A DNA stretch of 7,595 bases from Helicobacter sp. (GCF_029067145.1 NZ_JAIEFA010000015.1:1-7595), one strand, 5' to 3'. Positions 1 through 5,967 are shown, counted from the stretch's first letter. Notes: generated by a model from the letters alone, not told the origin. Made by a program: numbers and translations.

Positions 1-52
1 CACCCCCCCCCGCCCCCCCCCCCCCCCCACCCCCCCCCCCACCCCCCCCCCC
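1..52 (+). repeat. Interrupted homopolymeric C tract (candidate phase-variation tract)
   Basis: Of these 52 bases all but four are C: A at 2, 29 and 41, and G at 12. The tract lies in frame with the MBOAT acyltransferase and reads as polyproline with three histidines. Long G/C homopolymers inside or before surface-structure genes are the classic slipped-strand contingency loci of Helicobacter and Campylobacter. A length change not divisible by three would put the acyltransferase out of frame. The interruptions could be real or could be base-calling errors at a contig end, which a homopolymer of this length often causes. Confidence 0.75.
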
Positions 53-1458
53 AAAATAGCCTTTCTTTAGAATCCTCTTCTTTTAATCCTCCTTACGCTT
101 TTAGCTCTACTCCAAAGCAAATTTCTAAGAATCCCAAATTTTATTTGATTCTTGGAATCCTCTTTAATCTTGCTCTTTTGGGATTCTTTAAATACACCGA
201 TTTCTTTTTGGACAATTTTAATCTTTTTGCACAAGTCTTGCATTTGGATTGGAATATTCTCTTGCCACATATTCTTTTGCCTTTAGCCATTTCCTTTTTT
301 ACTTTTCAACAAATTGCTTTTTTGGTAGATTGTTATAGAAAGGTAGATACGAGTGATTTGCAAGAGGAATCCAAAGAATTAGACTTTTTAGATTATTGCC
401 TTTTTGTTTCTTTTTTCCCTCAACTGATTGCAGGTCCTATTGTGCATCATAAAGAAATGATGCCTCAATTCCATACTTTATTTTGTAAAGCAGTTCATTG
501 CAAACTTTGGGAGAATCTCGCAAAAGGTTTATTTATATTTTCTATTGGATTTTTTAAGAAAGTCTTTATTGCAGATAGTTTTGCAAAATGGGCAAATGCA
601 GGATTCAAAGTCGTAGAGAATGGAGGGGCTTTAAATATCTTTGAATCTTGGGCGACAACTTTAAGCTATACTTTTCAGCTCTATTTTGATTTTAGCGGAT
701 ATTGTGATATGGCAATAGGTTTAGGGTTATTCTTTGGGATAATGCTGCCTATTAATTTCAACTCTCCCTATAAATCTTTAAATATCAGTGAGTTTTGGAG
801 AAAATGGCATATCACTTTGGGGAGATTCTTGAAGGATTATCTTTATATTCCTCTTGGAGGAAATAGGAATCTTAAGTATCAAGATTCTAAATTTTATGAT
901 TTTATCAATAAGATTCTTACTCTTAGGAATCTCTTTATCGTAGCCTTTTTAAGCGGAATCTGGCACGGAGCAGGGTGGGGATTTGTAATGTGGGGAGTCT
1001 TACACGGAGGTGCAATGTGTGTGCATAGAATCTATGGCTATATACTAGAAAGATTCCAACTTCAAAAGAAAAGCTTTTTGCAAGGCAGAATCTATAAAGT
1101 CCTTTGCTGGATTCTTACCTTTAACTTCTTAAATATCACTTGGATATTCTTTAGGAGTGAGAATGTGCAAGGTGCAATCCAACTACTCAAAGGAATGTTT
1201 GGGATTACTTGGGTGGAGTTGCCTAGAAAAATGCACCATATACCAGAATTATTAGGAAGTTTAGAAGCAAGAAATGATTTTGTAATTTATTTGTTAATGG
1301 CGTTTGTTTTGTGCTTATGCTGTAGTAATTCTTTGGAAAAATTAGCAAAATTTAAAGTAAGTTATAAATTAGCAATTCTAATAGGATTTTATTTGCTAAT
1401 TTCATTGATGACTCTTGCGGTTACGCCTTATACTGAATTTATATATTTTAATTTTTAG
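1..1458 (+). CDS. MBOAT-family membrane O-acyltransferase (AlgI/PatA/DltB-like), 5'-partial, with poly-C tract in frame
   Basis: Proteins of this family move an acyl group, usually acetyl, across the inner membrane for transfer to an envelope polymer such as alginate, peptidoglycan or another glycan. Visible hallmarks, by codon position, are FFPQLIAGP (about 412-438), QLYFDFSGY (676-702), SEFWRKWHITLGRFLKDYLY (787-846), and LSGIWHGAGW, whose His codon is 964-966. A second conserved His in VLHGG is at 1003-1005. The WHGA histidine corresponds to the essential His of AlgI. Many hydrophobic segments fit a multi-pass protein. An isolated search would start at the TTG at 145, but the frame has no stop back to base 1. 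Codons 1-54 read mostly proline from the C tract, and 55-144 read an ordinary Ser/Pro-rich loop. In AlgI this position is a cytoplasmic loop after the first transmembrane helices, so roughly 60-80 N-terminal residues lie outside the window. The gene is followed after 8 bases by its probable partner. The acceptor polymer cannot be told from sequence. Confidence 0.9.
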   Translation, partial: HPPPPPPPPHPPPHPPPQNSLSLESSSFNPPYAFSSTPKQISKNPKFYLILGILFNLALLGFFKYTDFFLDNFNLFAQVLHLDWNILLPHILLPLAISFFTFQQIAFLVDCYRKVDTSDLQEESKELDFLDYCLFVSFFPQLIAGPIVHHKEMMPQFHTLFCKAVHCKLWENLAKGLFIFSIGFFKKVFIADSFAKWANAGFKVVENGGALNIFESWATTLSYTFQLYFDFSGYCDMAIGLGLFFGIMLPINFNSPYKSLNISEFWRKWHITLGRFLKDYLYIPLGGNRNLKYQDSKFYDFINKILTLRNLFIVAFLSGIWHGAGWGFVMWGVLHGGAMCVHRIYGYILERFQLQKKSFLQGRIYKVLCWILTFNFLNITWIFFRSENVQGAIQLLKGMFGITWVELPRKMHHIPELLGSLEARNDFVIYLLMAFVLCLCCSNSLEKLAKFKVSYKLAILIGFYLLISLMTLAVTPYTEFIYFNF

Positions 1459-1466
1459 GAAATCTT

Positions 1467-2594
1467 ATGGACAAGAAATTTTGCATTATCTCTTTAATGA
1501 TTCCGCTATCAGTTGGTTTGTTTTTAGTGTTTATTTTATATCTCTACGACCCTTTTTTGCTCTATCATAAGCCATATTTCAGAGAGGAAACTTATTCAAG
1601 TGATATAAGAATGCAGGCAAAAGGAGTCATCAAACATTATAATTTTGATTCGTATATTTTAGGGACTTCTATGCTAGGAAACACTTCAGCCAAAGAAGCA
1701 AAAGAAAAACTCGGGGGAGAGTGGGTGAATATTTCTCTTGCAGGTTCTTCTTTGGGCGAAAGAGCGTTGGTGCTAGGTTATGCTTTGCGCAAAAAGCCTG
1801 TTAAATCTGTGATTTTATCGCTTGATGCGATTGTGGGAGTGTCAGAAAGTGAGAGCTATTTTGCTTTTCTTTATGATGATAATGAGTTGAATGACTTGAA
1901 AATTTATTTTAATGAGAAATTTATTAAATGTGCCTTGTTATTATCAGATAGCGGAGGGTGTAAAACGACCATTAAAGATACAGAAGATTTGGCTAGTTTT
2001 GGGAAAGATGAACGAACAAATAAGCGTCTTGGTGGCATACAAAATTGGTTTGTTGATTATAAAAAAGTGGGGCAATTATTGGATTTAGCCGATGCGATAA
2101 AGACAAACAATTTTGCTAAACTACAAAGAACGAATGCGAAAGATATAAGCAGCGATAAAAAATATTTAGATAAATTTTTGCTCACATTTGTGAGAGATTA
2201 TCCTCAAACAAATTTTTATTTTATAGTTCCTCCCTATTCGCGATTGAATTACAATGTTTATCGTCTAAAGAAAAAATCTATGACTAATTCAGAGAGTTTT
2301 TATACTTGGAGTGCAGTTTTAACTTGGCTGATTGGTGAGTTGGAATCTTATCCAAACGCTAAAATTTACGGATTTGATACTTTGGATTATGCGGACAATA
2401 TTGCAAATTATAGCGATTTGATTCATTATAACATTGATATGAATTCTATGCAGTTAGATGCGATTCGGGATAATACGCACAGACTCACTTCAGGAAATAT
2501 TGAGGAATATTTAAAGACTATGGAATTAAAGATTCAAGAATACGATGTAGAGCCTTTAGTAAAAATCGCCAAAGAAGCATTGGGGGAGAAATAG
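1467..2594 (+). CDS. Membrane-anchored periplasmic SGNH-hydrolase-like protein, probable partner of the MBOAT acyltransferase
   Basis: This 375-residue protein has one N-terminal hydrophobic segment (about residues 5-27), which suggests an inner-membrane anchor with a periplasmic domain. Inside that domain are features like the SGNH/GDSL esterase fold: an ILGTS motif with Ser68 in the block I position, a Gly at 93 in SLAGSS (block II-like), and a DLIH sequence (Asp317, His320) matching the DxxH of block V. PatB, AlgJ and AlgX, which use such a triad, transfer the acyl group delivered by an MBOAT protein. The gene begins 8 bases after the MBOAT stop, and an AGGAA ribosome site at 1457-1461 overlaps that stop, so the two are very probably cotranscribed and translationally linked. 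The block III Asn was not identified with confidence. The fold assignment comes from motif spacing alone; the operon position makes the pairing likely. Confidence 0.75.
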   Translation: MDKKFCIISLMIPLSVGLFLVFILYLYDPFLLYHKPYFREETYSSDIRMQAKGVIKHYNFDSYILGTSMLGNTSAKEAKEKLGGEWVNISLAGSSLGERALVLGYALRKKPVKSVILSLDAIVGVSESESYFAFLYDDNELNDLKIYFNEKFIKCALLLSDSGGCKTTIKDTEDLASFGKDERTNKRLGGIQNWFVDYKKVGQLLDLADAIKTNNFAKLQRTNAKDISSDKKYLDKFLLTFVRDYPQTNFYFIVPPYSRLNYNVYRLKKKSMTNSESFYTWSAVLTWLIGELESYPNAKIYGFDTLDYADNIANYSDLIHYNIDMNSMQLDAIRDNTHRLTSGNIEEYLKTMELKIQEYDVEPLVKIAKEALGEK

Positions 2595-2601
2595 TTGTTT
2601 T

Positions 2602-2709
2602 ATTGCGAGGAGTGAAAGAACGAAGCAATCCATAATCTTAGCAATTAAAAAGCATTCAATGGTGAGATATTTAGATGATAGATTGCCCGCATTATAATAA
2701 TGCAATGAC
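2602..2709. repeat. Degraded REP/BIME-like intergenic element
   Basis: The left arm starts ATTGCGAGGAGTGAA at 2602 and closes with AAGCAATCCA ending near 2632, giving ATTGC/GCAAT ends. The right arm starts GATTGCC at 2681 and ends GCAATGAC at 2709. Paired arms of the form ATTGCGAG...GCAATCC and GGATTGC...GCAATGAC are a widespread interspersed palindromic element in Helicobacter and several other genera (from general recall). The element fills most of the gap between two convergent genes, the usual place for such repeats. The right arm has degenerated: only its ends and a small inner hairpin remain. Confidence 0.5.
2689..2703. terminator. Small hairpin between convergent genes, possible weak bidirectional terminator
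   Basis: GCATTA at 2689-2694 and TAATGC at 2698-2703 form a perfect 6-bp stem with a 3-base loop. It lies between the stops of the two convergent genes at 2594 and 2746. The stem is AT-rich and has no good T run on either strand, so termination is only suggested by position. A competing fold pairs TGCAATG (2701-2707) with CATTGCA (2729-2735). Confidence 0.25.
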
Positions 2710-2745
2710 AAAAACTTCTTTTAGATTCCATTGCAATGCACACAC

Positions 2746-3522
2746 TTAACCCCAAAACATTTTTTTAAGCATAATGCCAAGCACGAGGCAATACATCATA
2801 AGTAGTGCGTATTTGTGTTTTTTGGCGTCTATAATACTAAGTAGCCAAATCCCAATGCGCACGCCAATGAGCGAGGCGATTCCCACGATAATGCCCTGCT
2901 TGTAGTCCGCATAGCCGTGCATTGCTAGGGAAGTAAATCCCGAAACAGAGGAAAAAATGATAAAGAAAAGCGAAAGTGGAATGATTTTTTTGCTGCTGTA
3001 TCCTAAATAATATGCAAGAAGTGGGGATAACATCATTCCTCCACCAATTCCAAGTGAAATCGCAAAGACGCCCACGACACAGCCACAGCCGATGAGAAAT
3101 AGTTTTGCACTCATTCCATTGTCTAAGTGGCTTTCTCCGCCATAAGCGTTTGCCTTAAACAGCTTCACAAGGGAATAAAGGATAAAAAGTGTAAAGAATC
3201 CCTCCAAAATGCTTGAGGGGACACTATCTACTACGACACCGCTAAAAGCCGCGCCGATTAGCCCACCAAGCCCCACATAAAGACTATCTTTGAACTCCAA
3301 GTTATTTTGGCGGTAATTGATATAAGAGCCATAAACAGAGGAAAAAATCATCTGCATAATAGAAATCCCAATCGCAATTTTTATGTCATTTCCTAGCAAA
3401 ATCATTAAAGGAACGATAATCGCTCCGCCGCCAATTCCAAAGAATCCCGCTAGGATTCCTGTAAAAATTCCGATGATAAAAAGCGCAAGAATAAATGAAA
3501 AGTCTAGGGCTAACCATTCCAT
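2746..3522 (-). CDS. TauE/SafE-family sulfite exporter-like permease
   Basis: The 258-residue protein is almost entirely hydrophobic with about eight transmembrane segments. It carries the family's internal duplication: GFFGIGGGAIIVPLM (residues 26-40) in the first half and SLGIGGGMMLSPLLA (156-170) in the second, each with a glycine-rich GIGGG core. Family members export sulfite, sulfoacetate or related organosulfur anions, but most are uncharacterised and the substrate cannot be read from sequence. The length is normal for the family. The ATG at 3522 is supported by an AAGG ribosome site (3530-3533 on the minus strand) 7 bases upstream. The gene is divergent from selD, with 96 bases between start codons, so a shared control region is possible. 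A role in handling selenium oxyanions is conceivable only from that context. Confidence 0.9.
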   Translation of the reverse strand: MEWLALDFSFILALFIIGIFTGILAGFFGIGGGAIIVPLMILLGNDIKIAIGISIMQMIFSSVYGSYINYRQNNLEFKDSLYVGLGGLIGAAFSGVVVDSVPSSILEGFFTLFILYSLVKLFKANAYGGESHLDNGMSAKLFLIGCGCVVGVFAISLGIGGGMMLSPLLAYYLGYSSKKIIPLSLFFIIFSSVSGFTSLAMHGYADYKQGIIVGIASLIGVRIGIWLLSIIDAKKHKYALLMMYCLVLGIMLKKMFWG

Positions 3523-3576
3523 ACAAAAGCCTTAAAAATTTTGTGCAATTTTGCCAAAAAATAATTGGAAATAAGG

Positions 3577-3582
3577 TAAAAT
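3577..3582 (+). promoter_or_regulatory. Candidate -10 box for selD
   Basis: TAAAAT at 3577-3582 is one mismatch from TATAAT and would start transcription about 30 bases before the selD ATG. No well-spaced -35 is seen; TTGCCA at 3551-3556 is 20 bases away. Helicobacter housekeeping promoters often lack a clear -35. Confidence 0.35.
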
Positions 3583-3618
3583 AGTTAGAATCTCTATTTA
3601 ACGATTTGGAAAAATAAA

Positions 3619-4692
3619 ATGCGAACAAGCAAAGAAGAAATTAAAATCACGCAATTTGTCAAAGTTGCTGGTTGAGCGGGTAAAGTAGGTCTGGACGACC
3701 TCTCACAAATTGCTAGCTCCTTAAGTAACGAAGAAGACGCAAATGTTTTGGTGGATTTTAGAGGCAACGAAGACGCGGGGGTTTATCAGCTTACGCCCGA
3801 TTTAGCCCTCGTGCAGACAGCGGATTTCATTACGCCTGTGGTAAATGACCCCTATATCTATGGGCAGATTGCTGCGGCAAATGCGCTTAGTGATGTGTAT
3901 GCAATGGGCGGAATCGTAAAATGCGCTTTGAATCTGATGATGTGGGATTCTTGTCGGATTCCGCAAGATTATGCGCAAGGTATTTTAGAGGGTGGATTAT
4001 CCAAAATCAAAGAAGCAGGAGGTGTGCTAGTCGGCGGGCATACCGTGTCTGATAGCGAGCAAAAGTATGGCTTAAGCGTAAGCGGAATCGTCTCTCCAAA
4101 GAAAATTTGGCGTAACAATGGCGCACAAGTCGGCGATGTTTTGATTCTCACAAAGCCTATCGGTATAGGTGTGCTGACAACGACATTAAAGGCAAATATG
4201 CTAGATTCTAAAGTCGCAGATAAAATCGCGCAGATTATGGCAACACTAAACCGCCGTGCTTGTGAGATTGCAAGTGATTTTGAGATTCACGCTTGCACAG
4301 ATATTACAGGATTCGGACTTTTGGGGCATTTGAGTGAAATGTTGAATCCTAAAATTAACATTCGTTTAGAATCGCAAGCGATTCCTTTGGTAGAGGAAGC
4401 AATTGAGTTTGCAAAAATGGGGATTATCCCCGGTGGGAGTTGCGGAAATGAGCGCGCCATTAAGCATTTATGCGCATTTAATCTTTCAAAGGATTCTAAA
4501 TTTAAAGACTTGGAAATCTTGCTATTTGACGCGCAAACTTCGGGTGGATTGGTGTTTGCTCTGCCGCAAAATCAAGCAAACACACTTCTAGCAAGACTAC
4601 AAGACAATGGCATAGAATCCGCCCAAATCATTGGACATACTGAATCTTTTTTGAAAGATTCCTCCACAAAGGCGAGAATTTTTGTAGAATAA
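3619..4692 (+). CDS. selD: Selenide, water dikinase (selenophosphate synthetase), selenocysteine-containing
   Basis: SelD makes selenophosphate from selenide and ATP, the selenium donor for selenocysteine-tRNA and for selenouridine in tRNA. The ATG at 3619 begins an in-frame 357-residue product if TGA at 3673-3675 is read as selenocysteine. This gives the active-site context VAGUAGK with Sec19 and Lys22, matching the Cys17/Lys20 spacing of E. coli SelD. Downstream motifs are all present: EDAGVYQL with Asp52, QTADFITPV, the ANALSDVYAMGG stretch with Asp92, VLVGGHTVSD (residues 136-145), ACTDITGFGLLGH with Asp228, IPGGSCGN, and DAQTSGGL near the C-terminus. Asp52, Asp92 and Asp228 correspond to the metal-binding aspartates. 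The usual DDAA reads EDAG here. Starting at the TTG at 3748 would remove the catalytic residues and cannot be right. A GGAAAA ribosome site sits at 3608-3613. A SECIS-like hairpin follows the TGA. No selA, selB or selC is in the window. Confidence 0.95.
3687..3701 (+). promoter_or_regulatory. Bacterial SECIS-like hairpin directing selenocysteine at the selD TGA
   Basis: AGGTC (3687-3691) and GACCT (3697-3701) form a 5-bp stem with the loop TGGAC. The loop begins 16 bases after the TGA codon and has G as its second base. This fits my recollection of the bacterial SECIS consensus: apical loop about 16-37 bases from UGA, with a G in its first two positions. The AGGTCTG word also resembles the apical part of the E. 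coli fdhF SECIS. In addition TGAG (3673-3676) can pair with CTCA (3702-3705), placing the UGA at the base of a larger stem with a one-sided internal loop. SelB would bind this structure. Confidence 0.7.
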
Positions 4693-4725
4693 TTTTTTGC
4701 GACATATCTTGTCATCTGATAAGTT

Positions 4726-4731
4726 TATAAT
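4726..4731 (+). promoter_or_regulatory. Promoter -10 box (TATAAT) for the 61-residue protein gene
   Basis: A perfect TATAAT lies 44 bases before the ATG at 4776, inside a T-rich stretch typical of Helicobacter sigma-70 promoters. TTGTCA at 4709-4714 resembles a -35 box, but its 11-base spacing is too short, so the -10 probably acts alone. Transcription would start about 4738 and give the small gene its own promoter separate from selD. Confidence 0.5.
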
Positions 4732-4763
4732 TTGCCCATAGAGAAATCTATACATTAAATTTT

Positions 4764-4771
4764 TAAGGAGG
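4764..4771 (+). promoter_or_regulatory. Strong Shine-Dalgarno site TAAGGAGG
   Basis: The near-perfect complement of the 16S rRNA tail lies 4 bases before the ATG at 4776. It fixes this start and shows that the short reading frame is a real, well-translated gene. Confidence 0.85.
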
Positions 4772-4775
4772 CATT

Positions 4776-4961
4776 ATGCTTAGATTTGTTGTAGGATTTG
4801 CGGCAGGTTGGTTTGCTAAGAAGTGGCTTGATGAGGAGATTTACAAAAACAAAAATACTTTGAAAGGTCAAATGGGCGATTATGGCTATATGGACGCTTT
4901 GGGCGATAAATGGTATCACATTAAAAGAAAGTTTAATGTGAATTTTAGCTCCAAGGAATAA
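4776..4961 (+). CDS. Small membrane-associated protein of unknown function, 61 residues
   Basis: I do not recognise the family. The N-terminus (residues 3-14, FVVGFAAGWFAK) is a short hydrophobic glycine/alanine-rich segment that could anchor the protein or form an amphipathic helix. It is followed by the charged stretch KKWLDEEIYKNK and a mixed C-terminal half rich in Tyr, Trp and Lys. The gene has the strongest ribosome site in the window, its own TATAAT box and a perfect hairpin spanning its stop codon, which together argue for a genuine, independently expressed gene. It follows selD by 83 bases, but nothing in its sequence suggests a selenium function: it has no Cys and no in-frame TGA. 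Confidence 0.8.
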   Translation: MLRFVVGFAAGWFAKKWLDEEIYKNKNTLKGQMGDYGYMDALGDKWYHIKRKFNVNFSSKE

Positions 4962-4993
4962 GATGATTCCTTGTATATACACTTATGTGTGTA
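4952..4993 (+). terminator. Tandem hairpins at the 3' end of the small gene
   Basis: CAAGGAAT (4952-4959) pairs perfectly with ATTCCTTG (4966-4973) around the 6-base loop AAGATG, and the stop codon TAA (4959-4961) lies within it. Three bases on, 4976-4982 pairs with 4987-4993, a 7-bp stem with one G-T pair and loop TTAT. No strong T run follows, so this may protect or end the mRNA rather than be a canonical intrinsic terminator. Confidence 0.45.
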
Positions 4994-5144
4994 AATTAAC
5001 AAGTGAATAGTGATTATTAGATGTTTCATTGTTTTGTTGAGGAGAGATTAATAGGCACAAATAGAATCGCAAAGGATTGGAAGAGGCTTCAGTGATTGCT
5101 AATCCAAGTTGCACGGATATTGAGTGGGATATTATAATCACTTC

Positions 5145-5213
5145 TTTAGCGGATAAGATTACGATTCAAAAAATTGTTGTAAGACGCATTTTGTTCGGCT
5201 TACGCCGTTTTTT
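5145..5213 (+). ncRNA. Candidate small RNA of about 70 nt with its own promoter and terminator
   Basis: TTGCAC at 5109-5114 and TATAAT at 5133-5138 are separated by 18 bases, the best sigma-70 promoter layout in this gap. Transcription would start near 5145. CGGC (5196-5199), loop TTAC and GCCG (5204-5207) form a short GC stem followed by six T (5208-5213), as in an intrinsic terminator. A competing stem pairs GTAAG (5179-5183) with CTTAC (5199-5203), which would disrupt the terminator. No known RNA family is recognised, and the stem is only 4 bp, so this is a hypothesis. Confidence 0.25.
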
Positions 5214-5489
5214 ATCGTTTTCGTAATTAAGAAAGAGAGATTGAGGGAGATTTGTAATTCTGGGTTGTGTAGGAAGGATATTTGTCGTGTCGTTTCTATG
5301 TTATATAAGGAGGAGACGAGGTATCGGTGTATCTATCATTTGTCCCGCAATAAAACATTGGCTTTAAACGAAAGTTTTTCTGTAAATTAATGGTATTATA
5401 CGTGAATTTTATTGGGAAAAATTGTATAGAGCAAGCATTGTAACTGACAAAGGAAGCTTTGATTATTTTTATCAATAAAATGCGACAGA

Positions 5490-5512
5490 GTAGAATCTCT
5501 ATGAGATTCTAC
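5490..5512. terminator. Perfect 10-bp inverted repeat with 3-base loop, downstream of the minus-strand operon
   Basis: The arm GTAGAATCTC (5490-5499) is exactly complementary to GAGATTCTAC (5503-5512) around loop TAT. On the minus strand it lies about 135 bases after the stop of the 106-residue gene and is followed some 7 bases later by ATTTTATT. It is therefore a plausible terminator for that operon, though the T run is neither long nor adjacent. It could also be a protein-binding palindrome. Confidence 0.4.
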
Positions 5513-5601
5513 CATTTAAGATAACCTTGATAAAAGCAACTTTTTCTTTGCTGTAAAAATTTTCAAATGTTGCTCCGCTGCATCGGCTTGATGGAAAGGA
5601 T

Positions 5602-5636
5602 TATAGGGAATAAGTAAAAGATGTAATTACCCTATA
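5602..5636 (-). terminator. Long-loop hairpin just after the minus-strand operon
   Basis: TATAGGG (5602-5608) and CCCTATA (5630-5636) form a perfect 7-bp stem around a 21-base loop, starting 11 bases past the stop at 5647. There is no T run after it on the minus strand, so a role in mRNA 3'-end definition is only suggested by position. Confidence 0.25.
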
Positions 5637-5646
5637 TTTGATGTCA

Positions 5647-5967
5647 TTAAAGCAATTCTTGCAAATTTTGCTTAATAGAATCTTTATTTTGCGCATATTC
5701 CTCTAAAATTTTTCCAATCAAAGCAAAAATCTCTTCATAATCTTCAGGGCTTTTTTCTTTAAACTCCACAATTAAATCTAAAGTTTCACATACAGCCGAA
5801 GTTGTATTAGGATTCTTTAGAGAATCTTGGATTCTATAGAGTAGCCAAGCAATATTTGCGGTTTGTTTTGGCTTTGTAATTTGATTTGCCAATAAAGATT
5901 TGAAGGAACAAAGAATCTTGCACACTGAATAAAATTTATTAAACACGGACAATCCTATTGAAACCAC
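5647..5967 (-). CDS. Small helical protein of unknown function, last gene of the GTPase operon
   Basis: I do not recognise the family of this 106-residue protein. It reads as mostly alpha-helical: a more hydrophobic, cysteine-containing N-terminal part (about residues 1-25), then leucine- and charge-rich helices with an acidic stretch, EFKEKSPEDYEE (about 68-79), and a C-terminal helix ending NLQELL. The start used is a GTG at 5965-5967, overlapping the last 13 bases of the GTPase gene, which implies translational coupling. An AAGG at 5981-5984 is rather far away, so the GTG at 5944-5946 or an intervening TTG could be the true start. The tight overlap suggests that it works with the GTPase, perhaps as a binding partner, but no motif proves this. 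Confidence 0.65.
   Translation of the reverse strand: MVSIGLSVFNKFYSVCKILCSFKSLLANQITKPKQTANIAWLLYRIQDSLKNPNTTSAVCETLDLIVEFKEKSPEDYEEIFALIGKILEEYAQNKDSIKQNLQELL

Larger units (their letters stand above)
4994..5646. other. Region without an intact gene: broken frames, a possible small RNA unit and inverted repeats
   Basis: No frame here has a convincing start, ribosome site and length. Two adjacent plus-strand frames look protein-like. One runs from about 5074 to the stop at 5227-5229 and contains ANPSCTDIEWDIIITSLADK. The other runs from after a stop near 5153 to 5388-5390 and contains RKDICRVVSMLYKEETRY. They overlap in different frames around 5155-5229, as a gene broken by a frameshift or indel would. 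CGN arginine codons are commoner here than in the flanking genes, which favours either foreign origin or noncoding sequence. Also present are a TATAAT-driven short unit with a T-run hairpin (5133-5213), a perfect 10-bp inverted repeat (5490-5512), a 7-bp hairpin near the end of the minus-strand operon (5602-5636), and no tRNA that I can fold. Confidence 0.5.

Noticed and set aside
67..270. Minus-strand 67-codon open frame opposite the acyltransferase
   Set aside because: It lies wholly antisense to the conserved MBOAT frame, and its Lys-rich product has no recognisable domain.
3386..3628. Minus-strand 80-codon frame overlapping the TauE start region
   Set aside because: It overlaps the well-supported permease in another frame and crosses the selD start and divergent promoter region; its composition is not protein-like.
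3969..4151. Minus-strand 60-codon frame inside selD
   Set aside because: Antisense shadow of a strongly conserved enzyme, with no ribosome site.
4403..4591. Plus-strand 62-codon frame inside selD
   Set aside because: Out-of-frame shadow covering the conserved IPGG and DAQTSGGL coding region.
3748..4692. selD beginning at the TTG at 3748
   Set aside because: This start removes the catalytic Sec19 and Lys22 and has no ribosome site; the conserved frame continues upstream through TGA to the ATG at 3619.
4755..4982. Minus-strand 75-codon frame opposite the small 61-residue gene
   Set aside because: The plus-strand frame has a near-perfect Shine-Dalgarno site and promoter; the antisense frame has neither.
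5306..5390. AAGGAGG at about 5306 as the ribosome site of a short gene
   Set aside because: No ATG lies at a suitable distance; the nearby GTG opens only eight codons.
5500..5646. tRNA or other structured RNA in the GC-richer patch near 5571-5595
   Set aside because: No cloverleaf, anticodon arm or T-loop could be folded.
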